The notes under the pieces are model-generated. The model was not told the DNA's origin, did no database searches, and saw nothing but the letters and a program-made list of their open reading frames with translations. From assembly GCF_000092185.1 (NCBI RefSeq), contig NC_014160.1, positions 62,001 to 126,000 of the forward strand: 64,000 nt of DNA. The letters run 5' to 3'. A program made the translations under genes and the position numbers. Below are positions 8,449-18,357 of this stretch, piece by piece. The number at the start of each line of letters is the position of its first letter. Within the stretch, counting starts at the first letter, position 1. Source of the DNA: Thermosphaera aggregans DSM 11486. GTDB taxonomy: Archaea; Thermoproteota; Thermoprotei_A; Sulfolobales; Desulfurococcaceae.

Positions 8449-9861
8449 TTAGGAGCCTGGTTTTTCAAGCCCCCTGTACCTTGGATGATACTTCTTGATA
8501 TGCTCTATATTAACTTTTTTCAACTCCTCTTCTGGAAGAATTGCTAATAGTTCCCAGGCAATGTCAAGCGTCTGTTCTATGCTTCTCCTCTCAAACTCCC
8601 CCTGCCCTATGAACCGTTTTTCAAACTTTTCTGCGAACTCAAGGAATTTTTTATCCCTAGCACTCAACGCCTCGGAGCCCACGATGACCGAGAGCTCTCT
8701 AAGCCTCACCGCTTCAGCGTAGGAGCTGATCAGTTGCATGAACACCCCGTGATGATCCTCCCTCGTCTTGCCAGGCCCTATACCATCCTTCATCAACCTC
8801 GAGAGACTCATCAACGGGTCTATTGGCGGGTATACTCCCTTAAGCCACATTCCACGAGAAAACACTATTTGCCCCTCTGTAATGTAACCGGTTAGGTCAG
8901 GTATGGGATGTGTTATGTCATCGTCAGGCATGGTTAGAATGGGGAACTGGGTAATACTGCCCTTTTTGTTCAGAGCTCTCCCAGCTCTTTCGTAAATGGT
9001 GGCCAGGTCTGTGTACATGTATCCAGGGTATCCTCTTCTCCCGGGAACTTCCTCCCTTGCAGCGCTAAGCTCTCTCAAGGCTTCACAGTAGAAAGTCATG
9101 TCGGTCATCACTACGAGCACGTGCATGTCATAATTCCAGGCCAAGTGCTCGGCAATTGATAAGGCGAAGCGCGGTGTAGCAATCCTCTCTATAACAGGCG
9201 AGTTAGCAGTGTTTATCAATGCTACAGTCCTCTCCATCGCTCCAGACTTCCTGAAGGACTCTATGAAAAACATGGCGTCGTCATATGGGACACCTATCGC
9301 TGCGAAGACGACTGCGAACTTCTCTTCTTTCCCTAAAACCCTTGCCTGCCTAACTATTTGTGCGGCCACCCTGTTATGGGGGAGTCCTGACCCGCTGAAG
9401 ATAGGAAGTTTCTGCCCTCTAACAATGCTGAATAATCCATCTATAGCTGAGATTCCTGTTTCTATGAATTCGTTCGGCGGCAACCTGGCTGAAGGATTTA
9501 GCGGGTACCCGTTTACATCCAAGTAGTCCTCCGGAACTACTTCACCTCCACCATCAATGGGTCTGCCGAAACCGTCCAATATTCTTCCAAGCATGTCTAT
9601 CGAGACAGGGACTCTCAAGACCTCGCCCCTGTATCTCACAGTGGTCTTCTGGAGGTCGATGTCCGAAACCCCGCCGAACACCTGTATAACTGTTGCCGTC
9701 TTGCTGACATCTATTACCTGTCCAAGCTTAACCTCCCCATTCGGCAATGAAACCTCAACGAGCTCGCCGTAGGAGACTCCCGGGATAGTTTCGACGAAAA
9801 GCAGGCTTCCCTGGGCTCTGTGAAGCCTGCGGCTTTCCCTAACAATCAGGTTGTAGCTCAA
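8449..9861 (-). CDS. atpB: A-type ATP synthase subunit B
   Basis: The non-catalytic nucleotide-binding subunit of the A1 head, forming the A3B3 hexamer with subunit A. It is 470 residues, the family length. The P-loop is degenerate as expected for B ([12 protein letters not shown]), and the segment [23 protein letters not shown] is characteristic. It starts with TTG immediately after subunit A's TGA stop, and the tail of atpA supplies the ribosome site (GAGGTGGGGTGA), so the two are translationally coupled. It is the last gene of the ATP synthase operon; the next gene, at 8432, runs convergently. Confidence 0.98.
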   Translation of the reverse strand: MSYNLIVRESRRLHRAQGSLLFVETIPGVSYGELVEVSLPNGEVKLGQVIDVSKTATVIQVFGGVSDIDLQKTTVRYRGEVLRVPVSIDMLGRILDGFGRPIDGGGEVVPEDYLDVNGYPLNPSARLPPNEFIETGISAIDGLFSIVRGQKLPIFSGSGLPHNRVAAQIVRQARVLGKEEKFAVVFAAIGVPYDDAMFFIESFRKSGAMERTVALINTANSPVIERIATPRFALSIAEHLAWNYDMHVLVVMTDMTFYCEALRELSAAREEVPGRRGYPGYMYTDLATIYERAGRALNKKGSITQFPILTMPDDDITHPIPDLTGYITEGQIVFSRGMWLKGVYPPIDPLMSLSRLMKDGIGPGKTREDHHGVFMQLISSYAEAVRLRELSVIVGSEALSARDKKFLEFAEKFEKRFIGQGEFERRSIEQTLDIAWELLAILPEEELKKVNIEHIKKYHPRYRGLEKPGS

Positions 9862-11616
9862 TCACCCCACCTCCTGTAAAAGTAGTTCGAATTCTTTCTT
9901 AATATCATCCATGATCTCCTGGAAGGCTTTCTCATAGTCGAAGACTGGAATGTCCTTCATTCTCGCGATTTTCTCCTTTACTTTCATGGTGAGGATTTTT
10001 TCCAGCGCAACCCCCTTCCTCAAGGCATCGAATGCGTAGTCATGGAATAAGCTGATCACTTTAGCCATGTATAGAGTCTTCAAAGGAGGTGAGAAAGCGT
10101 CAACAGGGCTGAAAGCATCTTGCTGGAGAAAATCCTCTCTTACCATTCGCGCAACCTCAAGTGTGAGCTTATCTTCTGCTGGCAAGGCTTCAGTACCTAC
10201 TAGTCTTACCAGCTCCTCAAGCTCAGCTTCCTTTTGTAGTATACTCATCAATTTCTCCCTCAGTAATCCGTAATCCCCTCCCTGCTCACTCCACCATTCT
10301 TTAACGTGTTCTACGTAAAGGCTGTAGCTTGTCAGCCAGTTTATGGCCGGGTAGTGTCTACGATACGCTAAGTTGACGTCGAGAGCGTAGAGAGCTCTTA
10401 CTACTCTCAGCGTAGCTTGGGTAACAGGTTCGCTGAAGTCGGCACCGGGGGGTGAAACTGCACCGATAATTGTTAAACTGCCGACTCTAGGAGGCTCTCC
10501 AATGGTTTTTACGAGTCCGCTTCTCTCGTAGAATGATGCAAGTCTTGAGCCGAGGTAAGCGGGAAAGCCTTCCTCACCCGGCAGTTCCTCGAGTCTCCCG
10601 CTAATCTCTCTCATAGCCTCGGCCCATCTACTTGTGGAGTCTGCCACCAGTAGCACATTATAACCCATGTCCCTGTAGTATTCTCCAATGGTAACCCCCA
10701 TGAACACGCTGGCTTCTCTCGCGGCCACGGGCATATTGCTAGTATTAGCGATGAACACGCTTCTCTCCATCAAAGGTCTTCCCGTTCTGAAATCGGTTAG
10801 CTTGATGAAACTGTGGAGCGCGTCAGCCATTTCATTACCTCTTTCCCCGCATCCAATGTAGATTGTAATGTCTGCTTCACTCCGCTTTGTCAACCCCTGA
10901 AGAGTCACGGTTTTCCCGGTTCCGAAGCCTCCAGGTATCGCGGCTTTACCGCCTTTCCCAATTGGGAAAAAGAAATCAATGACTCTCAGCCCGGTTACAA
11001 GGGGCTCCCTTGAATCAAGCTTCTCTGTAAACGGCCTGGGTTTTCTAACAGGCCATTTATGATACATTTTAACTTCTACACCATTGATTTTTGCCACCGG
11101 TTCTTCAATAGTATAGGAGCCTTCTCCAGCAACCCATTCGACAATACCCCTAGTTTCTAAGGGAACCATTATGTAATGGGAAATCAGCTCGGTTTCCTTT
11201 ACCACCCCTATGAAGTCTCCCGGGCCAACCTTGGCCCCGGGTTTCACCAATGGTTTAAAATCCCATTTCTTATTCCTCGGAAGCGGGGACGTCTTTACAC
11301 CTTTTCTAACGAATATCCCAGCGAGTTCCTGAATAACTGGAAGAGGTCTTTGAATACCGTCGAAGATCGAGGTTATCAGCCCTGGTCCCAGTTCCGCCGA
11401 TAAAGGTTGGCCCGTGAGGTAAACAGGCTCCCCAATCTTTAAGCCAGTAGTGTCTTCGTAAACCTGGATCACAGCCCTGTCTTGCTCAACTCCTATGACC
11501 TCACCTATTAGTCTCTCCTCACCTACCTCCACTACCTCGTAGACTCCTACGCCTTTAACGTTTTCAGCAATGACGAGGGGGCCGGATATTCTGTAAATAA
11601 CTCCCTTCTTCTCCAA
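9862..11616 (-). CDS. atpA: A-type ATP synthase catalytic subunit A
   Basis: The catalytic subunit of A1, making or hydrolysing ATP. The P-loop GGFGTGKT lies at about 230-237, followed by the GERGNEM catalytic Glu region and [12 protein letters not shown]. The non-homologous insert typical of A/V-type A subunits (about 110-200) is present. Length is 584 residues from TTG at 11616, which is preceded by AAGGTG at six bases; GTG at 11625 is the alternative start, adding three residues. No intein is present. It is coupled directly to atpB downstream, with atpF 68 bases upstream. Confidence 0.98.
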   Translation of the reverse strand: MEKKGVIYRISGPLVIAENVKGVGVYEVVEVGEERLIGEVIGVEQDRAVIQVYEDTTGLKIGEPVYLTGQPLSAELGPGLITSIFDGIQRPLPVIQELAGIFVRKGVKTSPLPRNKKWDFKPLVKPGAKVGPGDFIGVVKETELISHYIMVPLETRGIVEWVAGEGSYTIEEPVAKINGVEVKMYHKWPVRKPRPFTEKLDSREPLVTGLRVIDFFFPIGKGGKAAIPGGFGTGKTVTLQGLTKRSEADITIYIGCGERGNEMADALHSFIKLTDFRTGRPLMERSVFIANTSNMPVAAREASVFMGVTIGEYYRDMGYNVLLVADSTSRWAEAMREISGRLEELPGEEGFPAYLGSRLASFYERSGLVKTIGEPPRVGSLTIIGAVSPPGADFSEPVTQATLRVVRALYALDVNLAYRRHYPAINWLTSYSLYVEHVKEWWSEQGGDYGLLREKLMSILQKEAELEELVRLVGTEALPAEDKLTLEVARMVREDFLQQDAFSPVDAFSPPLKTLYMAKVISLFHDYAFDALRKGVALEKILTMKVKEKIARMKDIPVFDYEKAFQEIMDDIKKEFELLLQEVG

Positions 11617-11684
11617 ACCTAACACCTTAGGGAAGCATGCGAGTTTAAATCGGTTAGACCCATAATAATAAAGCGATTCAAGTT

Positions 11685-12032
11685 TTAAAACTCAATGCTT
11701 ATGCCAAGGTACTTCTTGACAAGGCTCTTATAATATTCGGCTACTTCGATTTTGCCGACTTCTTTTGGATGGTCTAGTGGAATGGTTAAAACCATTTCTT
11801 TCAACGACGGTACATAGTCTCGGAAGTTTTTGCAATCATCCTCGATGTTGCGGAAATATATTAAAACGTTATAGTTTTGTATACTCTTTTTTAATTCACT
11901 TACAAGCTCTTCACAGTTATTCCTATAGACCAAGGCGTCAGCGCCTGCGGCAACTCCAATTAAGCCGAGAACAGGGTCCCCTACTACTAGGATTTTTTTC
12001 TCGGTAAACAAGGATTGTTTTACTTCAACCAT
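11685..12032 (-). CDS. atpF: A-type ATP synthase subunit F
   Basis: A small central-stalk subunit of 115 residues that sits with D at the A1-AO junction. The Rossmann-like core is clear: ILVVGDPVLGLIGVAAGAD early on and VLTIPLDHPKEVG near the end, as in archaeal and vacuolar F. It starts inside the end of atpC (13-base overlap), consistent with coupling. A TTG ten codons or so further in is an alternative start. Assignment rests on motif and operon position. Confidence 0.9.
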   Translation of the reverse strand: MVEVKQSLFTEKKILVVGDPVLGLIGVAAGADALVYRNNCEELVSELKKSIQNYNVLIYFRNIEDDCKNFRDYVPSLKEMVLTIPLDHPKEVGKIEVAEYYKSLVKKYLGISIEF

Positions 12033-12988
12033 TTACTCAACAACCTCTGAAGTTCGACCCTATAAGTGTTAGTGTAGAAGGATAAGACTATTAATTTTAA
12101 AATAACGCTACTTCCCATTAGATGCACAAGTCTTTTAACCTTTTCCTCAACTTCGCCTCCTACAAGAGTTTTTGAAAGACTCATAGTGGTCAGAACCGTG
12201 GCGAGGTCGAAGGCTTCAACTCCTTTTAGAATTGTTAATGAATCGGTTAAGGCATCGAACAATTCTAGCACAATCCTCCTATATCCTGAAGAAATTTTAG
12301 AAAGCTCAATTAAATCCGAGTTGCACGCTTCTCTGAAAATCTTATCATCCATGATTAAAGGGTAGAGGGGCTCTTTAAGTAGATCTGGAAACATTCTGCA
12401 AAGCCTAACAGCTATTGCATCGTGGTATATCCCAATCAGCCTCCAAACCCTGTAGTTTGATACTTTATCGATTTTTTCAACAGGTTTGTGGAGCGCCAGA
12501 GCTATTTCTCTCATGCTTAGCTTTTTATTCTTAATGAACCGGTCTACGAGTCCTGTGAACACCTTGTCCACATTTCTCCTGAACGCATGTATGTCGAATT
12601 CCTCAGGGCTTACTAAGGGGATTTTCCTAGCTAGCGGTGTCGGAAAGATGGTTGCTGGTTTTCGCCCAACACTCAAATTGTGGAGAACAACCACTACGTT
12701 AACTAGTTCCGACAGGCTAATCATCGAGTTCAGACAGTTTCTAGCTTCCTCGTTCTTTGTTTCTTCAACCAACTCTACTATTTTTTCAATGAAAAAATCA
12801 TCAATATCCCGTTGAACATCAATCAAGGTGTATCGGCCAGTTGTCACCCTCTTCAAAACCTTCCCAGCCCACGGCTTCTCAGCCATGGATGAGAAAGCAT
12901 TAACAATATCCGAGTATTGAAGCATTGATAGAGCGTTCTCGAGCGTAATGTATTCCACACTCTGTGAGAAGGTTTTGGCTCTGTTCAT
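12020..12988 (-). CDS. atpC: A-type ATP synthase subunit C (AC39-like)
   Basis: This subunit links the rotor ring to the central stalk. It is a 322-residue all-helical protein without membrane spans, lying between E and F where archaeal operons carry subunit C. Sequence in this family diverges strongly; features seen are the helix-rich repeats with short loops and the C-terminal TNTYRVELQRLL. The ATG at 12988 follows atpE by ten bases. The call depends heavily on position and length. Confidence 0.85.
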   Translation of the reverse strand: MNRAKTFSQSVEYITLENALSMLQYSDIVNAFSSMAEKPWAGKVLKRVTTGRYTLIDVQRDIDDFFIEKIVELVEETKNEEARNCLNSMISLSELVNVVVVLHNLSVGRKPATIFPTPLARKIPLVSPEEFDIHAFRRNVDKVFTGLVDRFIKNKKLSMREIALALHKPVEKIDKVSNYRVWRLIGIYHDAIAVRLCRMFPDLLKEPLYPLIMDDKIFREACNSDLIELSKISSGYRRIVLELFDALTDSLTILKGVEAFDLATVLTTMSLSKTLVGGEVEEKVKRLVHLMGSSVILKLIVLSFYTNTYRVELQRLLSKWLK

Positions 12989-12998
12989 GTTTACTTAC

Positions 12999-13595
12999 TC
13001 AACCCCAGAGCTTTTTACGTATGAGTGGTGTTAGCGCTCTCCTAGCGAGCTTCAGTCTCGACTCATAGCTATTGTCTACCAGAATCCCTGACTCCGACTC
13101 CAAGATTAAACCACCTCTTATTTCAGCGGGAGCTACTTCAACATGCCCTAGCCCCAGCCTGCTTAAAATCCTGCGCATGGTTTCCACATCTTTTTCGGAA
13201 ACGTAAACTTTTCTTGGCTTGTCAACGTATTTCAGCGAGTCTGTCAACAAGTTCTCAAGGGATTTCTCAACTTCGAGAAGGTCGAGGTGGTTCAGCCCAT
13301 TCTCAGCTTGTTTAAACAGCTCATCTATAATAGAGGCCATTTCTTGAGAAATCCTAAGCCTTGAAAGCCTGCGAGCCTCGGATATCTTGAGCGCGGCCTC
13401 CCTCCTAGCCTCCTCCAGTATTCTGTTTTCCTCCTCCATAGCTCTCTTTTTCCACTCCTCCTCTGCTTTCTTAACGATTATTTCAGCCTCCCTTTCAGCC
13501 TCCTCTACTATCATTTTTGCTTTTCTCCTAGCCTCCTCGAGGATTCTTTCACGCGCCTCCGTTAAATGTCGGTTTACATCCAAAACAGTCTTCAC
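12999..13595 (-). CDS. atpE: A-type ATP synthase subunit E (peripheral stalk)
   Basis: Forms the outer stalk with subunit H and binds the A1 head. The N-terminal half is a long charged coiled coil (repeated EEARRKAK/EEAERE-type units, about residues 15-95), and the C-terminal half is the globular head-binding domain ending in LTPLIRKKLWG. It is 198 residues from the GTG at 13595, which overlaps the atpK stop codon as GTGA. A TTG at 13583, eight bases after AGGGTGA, is an equally good start. The frame is open to an ATG at 13646, but that would lie deep inside atpK. Confidence 0.92.
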   Translation of the reverse strand: MKTVLDVNRHLTEARERILEEARRKAKMIVEEAEREAEIIVKKAEEEWKKRAMEEENRILEEARREAALKISEARRLSRLRISQEMASIIDELFKQAENGLNHLDLLEVEKSLENLLTDSLKYVDKPRKVYVSEKDVETMRRILSRLGLGHVEVAPAEIRGGLILESESGILVDNSYESRLKLARRALTPLIRKKLWG

Positions 13596-14062
13596 CCTAT
13601 CAGAGTGGTACCCAGTATCGTGAAGACGATTCCGAGAATCCCCCATAATTCCACATAAGCTGCAAGTATAACGGTGTTCACGAAGCTAGCTCCTTTCGTC
13701 CTCGGTAGCTCAGCTATTCCGCTCGCGCAAACGACTCCCTGAGCCCATGCGGATATGGCCTCGGCCAAGAATCCGACAAAGCCTAGCCCGAGCAGAGCTA
13801 ACGCTTTGGAGAGCTCGACGGTTCCATCTCTTATTGGGGCATATATCAGGATTAGATATATCATTTGAATAAGCCCATAGAATGTCTGGGTCATTGGTAG
13901 AGCTGCAAGGGTTAGAACGTTTCTAAACTGGGTTGGTTCTTCTGCAAGAACTGAAGCCCCTACGCTGGCAGCGTACCACATTCCTCTACTCGATCCTAAA
14001 ATTCCTCCTGCTAGTGGAAGAGTAGCTGCGAAATAGGCTATACCCGTAGCTAGCGGATCCAA
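13592..14062 (-). CDS. atpK: A-type ATP synthase rotor subunit K (c), duplicated form
   Basis: The membrane rotor proteolipid that carries ions through AO. At 156 residues it has four membrane helices, a fused pair of c-type hairpins. The ion-binding carboxylate is present only in the second hairpin (AAYVELWGILG); the matching place in the first hairpin reads ALPMTQTFYGLI, with Gln instead of Glu. One carboxylate per four helices is also seen in eukaryotic V-ATPase c and some Thermococcales. It starts with TTG after GGTGATTT, a textbook ribosome site that suits strong translation of a multi-copy subunit. Confidence 0.94.
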   Translation of the reverse strand: MDPLATGIAYFAATLPLAGGILGSSRGMWYAASVGASVLAEEPTQFRNVLTLAALPMTQTFYGLIQMIYLILIYAPIRDGTVELSKALALLGLGFVGFLAEAISAWAQGVVCASGIAELPRTKGASFVNTVILAAYVELWGILGIVFTILGTTLIG

Positions 14063-14115
14063 GCTTAAATCACCATCAGTTTTTAAACAGTATCGGATAT
14101 AAAAGTGTTAAAGTC

Positions 14116-16086
14116 CTATTTGATCACTATTCTTCGGGAAGCAATAATCCTGAGAGGCGAGTAGTCTCTTCCATCTCCTGCGTAGAACTTGGACAGGAAC
14201 TCCAGGATGCAAAGTCTCAGCGAATGGATGAAGGCCCCGAGAATTGAGAGTATTAGAACCATTAAGTGCACTATAATAAGAATTGGAATCGTGACCAGAA
14301 GGCCAAGGTAGAATCCGAATGGCGGGATCATCGTGGAGAACCATCCGCCCAGCAGGCTCACCATGGTGTTGAACATCATTGACATGTAGTACGTTGCTAA
14401 ACCCACGCCTGCCAATCTAACATAGCTTAGAACGTCTCCGAGAATACCTGTTATCTGGAAGATCCACATGAATAAGCCCATCCCCTTCATGATAAGGTAG
14501 TTTCCCGCAACCAATACTGCAATACCGATTAAAGTGAGGTATAAGAGTGTGCTACTCCCGAGACTCCCCAGGATCGGCACTTCGTAGTTGAAGAATATCA
14601 GCAGTATGTAGGGTATGCCGAATAATTCGGATATTAATAAGCCGATCTCGTTTAACAAATCCCCTTTCTTTCCTTCACTGATAAACTTGTAGACCGCGAA
14701 TGCATGTGCGATATTAACGTGTATTAGTCCTATGATCATCGAAAGCTTGATCAATTCTATGGGAGAGGTGAAGAACGCCATTAACACGGGTACTTCTATT
14801 TTGAAGAACGCGTGGAGTAAGTCCCCGAAGAACGCGCCGGCTAATGCGCCAGTGATGATTGATAGACCATTGCTTATCAATAAGACCTGTTTGAATTTCC
14901 TATAGTTTTCGCTTAAGGGATCGTCAACGAGCTTGTCAAGGATTAGAAGGATAGCAAAGATCCCTGCTAAACCATACCCTACATCACTGTTCATGAGGGC
15001 GAAGAAGAACGCGAAAGAATAAGCCACTAACGGGGTAGGGTCGAATTCCCAGTAAGATGGTATACCATATAGCTTAGTTATTATTTCGAAAGGCTTTAAC
15101 GGTCTTGGATTCTCCATTAACGATGGAGGATTATCCATGCCTTTTCTAGGTTTTTCAACCTCCAGGAAGGCTATGAGGGAACTTTCTTTAATTTCTCTTA
15201 AAACCCTGTCCAAATACTTCTCGGGCACCCATCCTTCCACGAATATGAAGTGCTTAAGCTCGGATGTTGCAGCAATAGCTCTATAACTTGATGTCACGTT
15301 ATCCAAGTAAAGTAGGTATTTTCCAAGAACCTCCAAGTATTTTTCAATAATCTTCCTCAACTCCTCCTTTAGGGAGCTTATTTCAGTGGTCTTTTGATCA
15401 ATAATGCTTGGGAGATTTCTTCGTAATTCACCTATTGTTTTGGAATCTTTAACAATGTCCAGAACCTCTGATGGGACATGCCTAACTCCTATCATGGATA
15501 ATTCTTTAACATATTCATTGTAATCAATGCTGGGGAAAACCAGTATTGCAACCTCCTCCTCATCCATCACGGTCTTATAAATTGATCTAACTCCGCTGTA
15601 CTTGTTTAGAAACTCTGAGACCAACGGTGTTTTACCTATTACTGTCATGGAGGTCAGGTGTTTTCCCCTAAAGCTTAACCAGGAGGTCTCAAGGTCTTCT
15701 GGGAGAAGCCATACTAGTTTATTTAGTTCCAACAAGTGTGATAGGATTGACTCAAGCGTCTTCACCCTGTACTCTATGCTGAATACTTCTTCCTCGATCC
15801 TTCTAACATCCTCCTCGATCTTGTCCAAGCTCAGGGCAGAATACTCGTAAGCGGTTAAATTAGCATCTATAGATTTAACACCGCTCCTTCCCAGAATTTT
15901 CATTATAGAGTCATGAAGCTTCCTTATCTTTTCCAATCTCTCAACGAGTTCCCTGGATTCCTTCACTTCTTTGAGATCGAGAACACCTATTGACTCCAGG
16001 AAGCGATACAATTCATCCTTATTCTCCTTAAAACCTCCAACTCTAACTTTAACCATTCTCGCCGGCTTACTCAGCAACGCCTTCAT
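14116..16086 (-). CDS. atpI: A-type ATP synthase subunit I (a), membrane stator
   Basis: The stator subunit that forms the ion half-channels against the K ring. It is 656 residues: an N-terminal cytosolic half (about 1-330) with coiled coils, then about seven to eight membrane helices, including the conserved GDVLSYVRLAGVGLA segment bearing the essential Arg. FFALMNSDVGYGL marks the first membrane helix pair. The start is ATG at 16086, overlapping the atpH stop as ATGA; an in-frame GTG nine bases upstream is less likely. Confidence 0.96.
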   Translation of the reverse strand: MKALLSKPARMVKVRVGGFKENKDELYRFLESIGVLDLKEVKESRELVERLEKIRKLHDSIMKILGRSGVKSIDANLTAYEYSALSLDKIEEDVRRIEEEVFSIEYRVKTLESILSHLLELNKLVWLLPEDLETSWLSFRGKHLTSMTVIGKTPLVSEFLNKYSGVRSIYKTVMDEEEVAILVFPSIDYNEYVKELSMIGVRHVPSEVLDIVKDSKTIGELRRNLPSIIDQKTTEISSLKEELRKIIEKYLEVLGKYLLYLDNVTSSYRAIAATSELKHFIFVEGWVPEKYLDRVLREIKESSLIAFLEVEKPRKGMDNPPSLMENPRPLKPFEIITKLYGIPSYWEFDPTPLVAYSFAFFFALMNSDVGYGLAGIFAILLILDKLVDDPLSENYRKFKQVLLISNGLSIITGALAGAFFGDLLHAFFKIEVPVLMAFFTSPIELIKLSMIIGLIHVNIAHAFAVYKFISEGKKGDLLNEIGLLISELFGIPYILLIFFNYEVPILGSLGSSTLLYLTLIGIAVLVAGNYLIMKGMGLFMWIFQITGILGDVLSYVRLAGVGLATYYMSMMFNTMVSLLGGWFSTMIPPFGFYLGLLVTIPILIIVHLMVLILSILGAFIHSLRLCILEFLSKFYAGDGRDYSPLRIIASRRIVIK

Positions 16087-16376
16087 TTCGACCACGTGAC
16101 GTATCTTTTAATCAACTCCAATACTTCGCGCTTCTTATCCTCAGGGATCATCCTGATTTCTGCGATTTTTTCCTCAGTCTCAGCGATAATGCGTTTAGCA
16201 AGCTCTTCTGCTTCCCGAAGAATCTCCTGTGCCTTCTTCACATATTCTTCAACGGGAATAGGGGATTGTTTTATAGTCTCAGCTCTCTTGTGTGCATTCT
16301 TAAGAATAGTCAGCTTCTTATTCTCAGCCTCTTTCAAAATATCGTCTACCATTCTGTCTATTTCAGCAAGGCTCAA
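16083..16376 (-). CDS. A-type ATP synthase subunit H (peripheral stalk)
   Basis: A 97-residue, almost entirely helical, Glu/Lys-rich coiled coil (EEYVKKAQEILREAEELAKR), as expected for the partner of subunit E in the outer stalk. The gene sits just before atpI and overlaps it by four bases (ATGA), the standard archaeal arrangement. It starts with TTG at 16376. The first 35 residues are also helical, followed by a Pro break (SPIPVEEY). Confidence 0.88.
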   Translation of the reverse strand: MSLAEIDRMVDDILKEAENKKLTILKNAHKRAETIKQSPIPVEEYVKKAQEILREAEELAKRIIAETEEKIAEIRMIPEDKKREVLELIKRYVTWSK

Positions 16377-16398
16377 GGTAAAACCACTCCTTATGGAG

Positions 16399-16815
16399 CT
16401 ATCTACCGCCAGGTTTTATTAATATTGTGGTCGTCGTCCGCAGTTTTCTACGTAGCTCGATGATCTGGGGTCTGTAAAGAATTAGATGTTCCTCCTTCCC
16501 CTCACACCCTAGAACCTTGGAGACGGCTTCAACCTCTAGTGCACCATTGACTACGTAAAATCCTTCTTGATCGCTGGGTATGTACTCCACAATTATTGGG
16601 AGACTCAAATCACAGGCTCTGTTCCCTAGAACTTGCTTCAACCTCTCCAGTTCTTCCATGTCGAAAACATGGACGGATCCGTCTCTTAAAATAATGTATG
16701 GTATTGGTTCCTTTAGGAGCTCGCACAGGTTTCTCCTCTTATAAGGTATGTGCTTGTTAACTAGTCTTAGCTCGCCCTCAAGATACCTTGTTAAAATATC
16801 TTGGCCCTCACTCAA
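16399..16815 (-). CDS. UPF0216 (DUF61) family protein inside the ATP synthase operon
   Basis: A 138-residue protein of the archaeal UPF0216/DUF61 family, recognised by RRNLCELLKEPIPYIILRDGSVHVF and the following Glu/Leu-rich helix. Its function is unknown. It contains three Cys but no CxxC pair, and no membrane helix. It starts with TTG overlapping the end of atpD (TTGAGTGA) and lies 22 bases before atpH, so it is cotranscribed with the ATP synthase. Whether this is a functional link or chance operon membership is open. Confidence 0.82.
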   Translation of the reverse strand: MSEGQDILTRYLEGELRLVNKHIPYKRRNLCELLKEPIPYIILRDGSVHVFDMEELERLKQVLGNRACDLSLPIIVEYIPSDQEGFYVVNGALEVEAVSKVLGCEGKEEHLILYRPQIIELRRKLRTTTTILIKPGGR

Positions 16816-17437
16816 GCTTCCTCCTCTTCTCCAGAATGCTTTTCACTCTCTTCATCCTAGCCTTCTCTTCCCTCTCCCGCTCGTCAAACTTCATCCTCAA
16901 TAACCGGATCTGCTGGCTTAGCCTTGGAATTATTACGTAGTTTAAAGCGTTAACACGTCTTTTAGTCGATTTTATCTCTCGTCCTAGCGCTAGGATAGCT
17001 TCTTCCGCCTTCCCCAGTTCTACTATTGCTTTAAGCAGTTCAGAAGCTTGGGTCTGGAAATCCTTGAGTCCCGCGTAAACAGCCTCATCCTGCCCCGGTG
17101 TCCGAAGCACTACGCTCCTTGTGGAAACACCCATTATGTTCTCAGTAGTGAGAATTGATGTTAAAACGGGAGTGGTTCTTCGGAAAAGCTCGAAAACGTT
17201 CTCCCCGTAAACGCCGAGTAATCCTGCAGACCTATTATACACTGGAAGAATTAGCTCGTTAATCTTTCTCCGCTTCTCAACGGATTCTCGAAGCTGGGCC
17301 AGAAACTCGTTAACGAGAATGGTTAAACGCTCTCTTAAAACCTTGTGAACCTTTACAGCCAGAACTAACTGTCTGCGAAGCCTGATCAGCTCTATCTTGG
17401 TTGGTCTTATCTTCTGGAGCTGAGACAAACCGACCAC
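16808..17437 (-). CDS. atpD: A-type ATP synthase subunit D (central stalk)
   Basis: The central rotor shaft. It is 209 residues with the long N- and C-terminal helices that make the antiparallel coiled coil; the N terminus RPTKIELIRLRRQLVLA and the C-terminal RRVNALNYVIIPRL are hallmark segments of D. It is the first gene of the operon. The GTG at 17437 is used; a TTG at 17428 would remove three residues. A 77-base gap separates it from the CBS gene upstream, where the operon promoter probably lies. Confidence 0.95.
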   Translation of the reverse strand: MVGLSQLQKIRPTKIELIRLRRQLVLAVKVHKVLRERLTILVNEFLAQLRESVEKRRKINELILPVYNRSAGLLGVYGENVFELFRRTTPVLTSILTTENIMGVSTRSVVLRTPGQDEAVYAGLKDFQTQASELLKAIVELGKAEEAILALGREIKSTKRRVNALNYVIIPRLSQQIRLLRMKFDEREREEKARMKRVKSILEKRRKLE

Positions 17438-17514
17438 TGAGTAATTAGTATAGGGGTTGATGGGAGTTAAAAATGATTACGACAGGGTGATTAACCCTTG
17501 TGGAAAGTATTGCT

Positions 17515-17940
17515 TCAAGAGATAATCTTTAACAACGTAAGGACAACGTCGAGCAGATCTCTCTGAGATACCATCCCAATGGGTTTACCATCCTTGTCTA
17601 CTACTGGTAGGTGGCGAATATTGAAACGCCTCATCTTCTCCAGGACTTCATCCAACGGGGTGTCCGGGGTAACAGTGATAGGATTCTCCTTCATGAACCT
17701 CGCAACGGGAAGGTTGCTGCCTATCTTCCCTATCGCGACAGCGCCTACAACATCCTTCTCGGTAACTATTCCGACAAGCCTTCCCGTGGAGTCAACCACC
17801 ATTACGCTTGAAACATTGTTCTCAAACATCTTTTTCGCTACCTCTTCAATAGGCATTGTTTCCTCGGCTGTGATTGGTGGCGTAGACATGACGTCGGTAG
17901 CCCTTACGGGCAGGCCTTTCCTTCTGCGGATGAATGACAA
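17515..17940 (-). CDS. Tandem CBS-domain protein
   Basis: A 141-residue protein made of two CBS domains (about residues 13-68 and 79-135), a Bateman module that usually binds adenine nucleotides and acts as an energy sensor. Typical segments are DVMSTPPITAEETMPIEEVAKKM, LVGIVTEKDVV and RHLPVVDKDGKPIGMVSQRDLL. There is no attached catalytic domain. The start TTG at 17940 follows AGGTG by six bases; a GTG at 17949 is also possible. It lies upstream of the ATP synthase operon on the same strand, but coupling is not shown. Confidence 0.9.
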   Translation of the reverse strand: MSFIRRRKGLPVRATDVMSTPPITAEETMPIEEVAKKMFENNVSSVMVVDSTGRLVGIVTEKDVVGAVAIGKIGSNLPVARFMKENPITVTPDTPLDEVLEKMRRFNIRHLPVVDKDGKPIGMVSQRDLLDVVLTLLKIIS

Positions 17941-18002
17941 CGTAGACACCTAATTATTGATTAAACAAAACAATCTTATAATAGTGTCTGTGGGAATGCC
18001 AC

Positions 18003-18350
18003 CTATTCTTTCTGAACGATGCGTGCTAGTTCGAAGACAAACGTGTTATCCCCTTTCCTCCATTGGTATATCACGTAGAACAGTGGCTTGGAACCCCCGT
18101 GTTCGTAGACCGCTACCGCTATGCTCTCCCTGCACACTGACTCATCCGGCAGGATAGTACACGGATCTATGTCAAGGACGGATGCCTCATACCCATGCGG
18201 CTCTAGGGAATTGTTAAGGATTAATGGCAGCCTCTCCATAAGGTAATCCTCGATAACTTCGATCAATTCTCGCGTTGCCCAGCCACCCACTCCTTCGAAA
18301 ATCAGCCTAATTGACAGCGCCCTTTTAAGGGTTGATAATTCAATGCTCAT
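18003..18350 (-). CDS. Hypothetical protein, 115 residues
   Basis: Unrecognised. A mixed alpha/beta soluble protein with FEGVGGWATRELIEVIEDYL near the N terminus and a C-terminal strand FYVIYQWRKGDNTFVFELAR. It has two Cys, not arranged as a metal site. The ATG at 18350 follows GAGAGGTAAG, which also contains the stop of the Nudix gene, so the two genes are coupled. The frame is open further upstream into the Nudix gene, but the ribosome site favours 18350. Confidence 0.65.
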   Translation of the reverse strand: MSIELSTLKRALSIRLIFEGVGGWATRELIEVIEDYLMERLPLILNNSLEPHGYEASVLDIDPCTILPDESVCRESIAVAVYEHGGSKPLFYVIYQWRKGDNTFVFELARIVQKE

Positions 18351-18357
18351 TCCAGAC

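Noticed and set aside
14108-14344. 78-codon minus-strand frame inside the end of the subunit I gene
   Set aside because: It is out of frame with subunit I, whose membrane segments continue through this stretch.
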